Shown here: in pieces, positions 61,885 to 64,000 of the stretch
Layout: the number at the start of each line of letters is the position of its first letter
Position numbering within the stretch: position 1 is the first letter of the stretch
From: Burhinus oedicnemus
Lineage: Eukaryota > Chordata > Aves > Charadriiformes > Burhinidae
Assembly: GCA_008921705.1 (NCBI GenBank)
Contig: VFFE01007640.1
Span: 427,884-491,883 of the forward strand
Reading direction: 5' to 3'
DNA length: 64,000 nucleotides
Notes under the pieces: generated by a model
The model's input: the letters and a program-made list of their open reading frames with translations, nothing else
Database searches by the model: none
What the model was told of the DNA's origin: nothing
Made by a program: the position numbers and the translations under genes

Positions 61885-62085
61885 GCAGCACAAACATGAA
61901 TATTGAGCTCCTAGACACAAATGAAGCTATTGAGAGAGAGAGATTTCATAAGAGAGCTCAAAGGAAATAGGAAATATTTGAACAATTTATAACGGATTTG
62001 ATACTGTTGAGGCAAATGTGCAATTTTGGAGGCCTTGTGAAATTCCTAATTCTGGAGATCAGATTGTATTGGGAATAAGAGTCCC
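61885..62085 (+). pseudogene. Gypsy Gag remnant
   Basis: One frame reads ERFHKRAQRK, a TAG stop at 61968-61970, then EIFEQFITDLILLRQMCNFG. After a frame change it continues GDQIVLGIR at 62054-62080. In this retroelement group Gag has the conserved series YERF.F..R.Q..GE, DQFVTDL..LA..CNFG and IRDQIVLGI, which is matched in order. Upstream, a decayed EYC.PR.KNE-like piece can be read with another frame change. The region would have formed the capsid. It is untranslatable now. Confidence 0.75.
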
Positions 62086-62249
62086 AGATCGGGGGGGGGG
62101 GAAGAATGTGAGGAATTCCTTATCCAAACTCCAGAAAAAAGAGAGAACATTTCCAAGATTTCAGACCACAAATAAACCCAAATGCAGGTTTTGGAAGGAA
62201 AAGAAGATTCCTCCTCTCTGGTGGAATCTGCAGGCTGCAAATCGAAGGA

Positions 62250-62400
62250 ATTCACAAAACCAGTGTGGAGGGCTGAACCAGAACAGACCAAAACCGGCTC
62301 TAAGCTCTGTCTGTCACCTTCAGAAAGACCTTCCATATCTGCAAGAAACAGAAGCCAGAATGTTCTAAAAAGAAACAAATTGCTACCATGGCGTTGTTGA
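62250..62400 (+). pseudogene. Possible Gypsy nucleocapsid segment
   Basis: Expected between Gag and protease. One frame shows QCGGLNQNRPKPALSSVCHL and another HICKKQKPECSKKK. These resemble a CCHC-type double knuckle (C..C....CPA....CHKC.K..H....C) with several ligands lost. The placement is right, but the match is loose. Confidence 0.35.
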
Positions 62401-62431
62401 AGAGGCATTTGCATCCAACGCCCGCAGTAAG

Positions 62432-62465
62432 TTTTTACTGATTAGTTGTTTTTACTGATTAGTTG
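62432..62465 (+). repeat. Perfect tandem duplication of 17 bp
   Basis: TTTTTACTGATTAGTTG twice in a row, inside the presumed protease region of the Gypsy relic. Secondary slippage after the element died would explain it. Confidence 0.9.
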
Positions 62466-62639
62466 ACTATGGCTGGGCAGCTTAATGTGATGGTTGAAGT
62501 TACAGGAAACCACCTGAAGAGAAAACATACTTGCACTCAATACAGACAAGTAACCACAGCTAATGCTGCGGAGAAATTACTCTAGTTGCAGGTTTATATG
62601 AGTTTGACATAAGGATAAAGGAAAATCTTGAAAAGATAA

Positions 62640-62905
62640 GGTTTGTAATTGTTTCAGGGAAAGAGCGTATCGATTCAAGGTCTGAAAACACGGCACACGC
62701 TCAGGCTCATTATGAGAGCTTATGCTGTAGGACAGAAGCCTATGAAGGTAGAAAATCAATTCTATGATGTCTTTAATGACATTGGAAAGCTGTCAACACA
62801 GGATAAGATAAGGATGATGCAACTCAATTGTCCTGTCATAAGTGTTCCGAGAAACGTCCCTGCAGTGCTCAGACACAAATGTCAACACGTGGAACAAACA
62901 CCCAA
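62640..62905 (+). pseudogene. Gypsy pol remnant: linker before reverse transcriptase
   Basis: The frame starting near 62649 reads SIQGLKTRHTLRLIMRAYAV, then FYDVFNDIGKL and NCPVISVPRNVPAVLRHKC. In Gypsy polyproteins the protease ends with a (P)ILGL.TC..LGLI.RVYAV segment. The RT lead-in follows as F.DVF.GIGKL..EYHI.L...A.PV...PRKVPVALR.K. The order and spacing agree. The expected GEYHI-type piece is eroded. Reverse transcriptase catalytic motifs (for example YxDD) are absent because the sequence turns into a TATG microsatellite at 62914. Confidence 0.8.
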
Positions 62906-62913
62906 GTCTGCTG

Positions 62914-62955
62914 TATGTATGTATGTATGTATGTATGTATGCATGTATGCATGGT
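62914..62955 (+). repeat. (TATG)n microsatellite
   Basis: About ten tetranucleotide units, with GCATG variants at the right end. It occupies the place where reverse transcriptase should begin and may have arisen at the deletion point. Confidence 0.88.
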
Positions 62956-63194
62956 CAAGAAAACTTTCCTATTGCAGGTGCTTTTGTCTGCCAGTGCTAC
63001 AGTACGAGCTGAGACTTTCCAAAAATAGTACCAGATATTGACACCTTATTTGACAAATTATAACCACAATCCCTTTAATAATATTGAAAGAACTTCGTGC
63101 TGTAGGTAGTATTTTATTCAGTAATATTAGATTGATGTGAAAATTGAAAAAAAAAAAGAAAAACAATCTGACAATACACCCCATGATGATAATT

Positions 63195-63555
63195 CATGAA
63201 ATTGCAGATCTATGTAGATATTAAGATGTTTGTCCATACCAGAAATATTCATGTTCTGATTTTGAATGAATATTCCCACTATATAGAAATAGCACTATTA
63301 GAAAATAAGAAAACGAAATCTCTAGCTTTACGTATGCACGTTTTACATATAAAATCCTGGACCTGGCATACCAGGTATGCTAATGATAAATAATGGGTCA
63401 AAATTTGATTGTTCTAAGTGCTTTGCAGAAATTTAAGCACGTTACCTTGAATCTAGGTCATCCACAATCTAATGGTTTTGTGGAAAAAGCTATCAAAATT
63501 GTTTAAAGGATGCTGTGGATTTAAATTTAGATTTCCACCTGGCATGCTTAAATTA
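63195..63555 (+). pseudogene. Gypsy integrase core remnant
   Basis: Integrase would have inserted the element cDNA. The first frame (63196-63393) gives YVDIKMF (first catalytic Asp kept, codon 63217-63219) and EYSHYIEIALLENKKTKSL. The next frame gives GIPGMLMINNGSKF at 63365-63406, where the second catalytic Asp is replaced by Asn (63389-63391). A third gives HVTLNLGHPQSNGFVEKAIK with the catalytic Glu codon at 63483-63485, then a TAA. A further shift gives AVDLNLDFHLACLN at 63512-63553. These match the family series GVDLF, VDYYSRYIEI, HGIPE.LVSDNGPQF, YPQSNG.VE.AIK.VK and A.D...DPYLALL. At least three frameshifts make it inactive. Confidence 0.85.
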
Positions 63556-63589
63556 AAAAGCAGAGTCTTTGATCCGGGGCCTCAGAAGT

Positions 63590-63720
63590 ACAAGCCATGT
63601 GGAGACAGGCCCAAAGACTAAGCAATTTGCTCAGTAAAAGATTCATAAAAAAGGCAGAGGTGGAACTGAAGTTCTGGAGTTCTTGTTTAAGTTCTTGTCT
63701 TCGTATCCCACTTCTCAGAG
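63590..63720 (-). mobile_element. MIR-like SINE fragment
   Basis: On the plus strand, GGAGACAGGCCCAAAGACTA, AGCAATTTGCTCAGTAAAAG and AAGGCAGAGGTGGAACTGAA with GTTCTGGAGTTCTT follow the reverse complement of MIR in order (GAGGCCCAGAGAGG, AAGTAACTTGCCCAAGGTCA, GGCAGAGCCGGGATTCGAAC, CAGGCAGTCTGACTCC). It lies just after the Gypsy integrase end. Confidence 0.48.
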
Positions 63721-64000
63721 ACAGAAAATATAGACTAAACGAGTTTGTTATTTATTTTAGAGTATTTTTTCTGAGTTCAATATTTGGTTAAATAGAGTAG
63801 TAAGTGAATTTATTGTACTTTCCTCAAAGTTTAAGACCATTGTTTGTTTCTGTTTATCTTCAGGGGAGGGCTATTCTGACAACCAGCCAAAAATAATAAA
63901 TAATTTACATACACTTCAAGTCTGCTTTATCAATTTATACCACAGGAAAATAAATTTCAACAGTCAATTACAGCAGCTTCGCATCACATTAAGGATTTCT
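63721..64000. other. Unique AT-rich DNA, nothing recognised
   Basis: No recognisable 3' LTR of the Gypsy relic and no coding signal up to the window end. Confidence 0.45.

Larger units (their letters stand above)
61880..63560 (+). mobile_element. Degenerate Ty3/Gypsy-type LTR retrotransposon remnant
   Basis: Colinear fragments in the plus orientation match a Gypsy gag-pol: a Gag segment (61885-62085), a possible nucleocapsid segment (62250-62400), the linker between protease and reverse transcriptase (62640-62905), and the integrase core (63195-63555). The fragments are in different frames, with in-frame stops and indels. The RT and RNase H body is largely gone (only about 290 bases separate linker and integrase). 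No LTR, primer binding site or polypurine tract is visible. The order and spacing make chance similarity unlikely. The closest pattern known to me is the vertebrate Gypsy group whose proteins are often annotated as K02A2.6-like. Confidence 0.8.

Noticed and set aside
62091..62101. Run of 11 G within the Gypsy relic, considered as a polypurine tract for LTR priming.
   Set aside because: It lies in the Gag region, not next to a 3' LTR, so it is a homopolymer expansion.
1..64000. CRISPR arrays, bacterial operons, rRNA or tRNA genes.
   Set aside because: No regularly spaced repeats, no ribosome binding sites with compact genes, and no structural RNA signatures. CR1 and MIR elements place the sequence in a vertebrate nucleus.

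Overview
The window is vertebrate nuclear DNA, almost certainly from a bird. The best evidence is a set of CR1 LINE copies. Several end in the avian-type 3' tail (repeats of ATTCTATG followed by the TTGGTTGGAAGGGACC-like terminus) and are truncated at the 5' end. The rest is AT-rich, non-coding, intron-like or intergenic sequence with long gene-free stretches and one assembly gap (8160-8882). No complete host protein-coding gene, rRNA, tRNA or CRISPR array is visible.

Layout. 1-8159 is unique AT-rich DNA with two weak splice-flanked candidate exons on the minus strand. A run of N follows at 8160-8882, flanked by poly-T and pyrimidine-rich sequence. 8883-20969 is mostly unique DNA with one old CR1 fragment, one MIR-like fragment, one ancient amniote repeat tail and a pair of minus-strand candidate exons (15973-16071 and 16490-16583). 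20970-36932 carries CR1 copies at 20970, 29482, 34343, 36090 and 36390. 36933-49009 contains the best host candidate exon (39201-39501, minus, coiled-coil-like), some ancient repeat scraps and a CpG-dense patch at 46805-46995. 49010-60940 has CR1 copies at 49010, 51732, 55092, 57502 and 60422. The copy at 55092 keeps an uninterrupted 379-codon reverse-transcriptase ORF. A MIR-type SINE lies at 51040-51235.

The most notable find is at the right end (about 61880-63560, plus strand). It is a heavily decayed Ty3/Gypsy-type LTR retrotransposon, read as colinear fragments of Gag, a possible nucleocapsid segment, the linker before reverse transcriptase, and the integrase core. Most of the RT/RNase H region has been lost, and there are frameshifts and stops throughout. 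I found no LTRs. Gypsy remnants are uncommon in bird genomes, so this is the place to look first.

Nothing here forms an operon or a working pathway. The mobile elements are fossils. The candidate host exons all lie on the minus strand and could belong to one or more large minus-strand genes, but that is inference from splice-like signals and open frames only.
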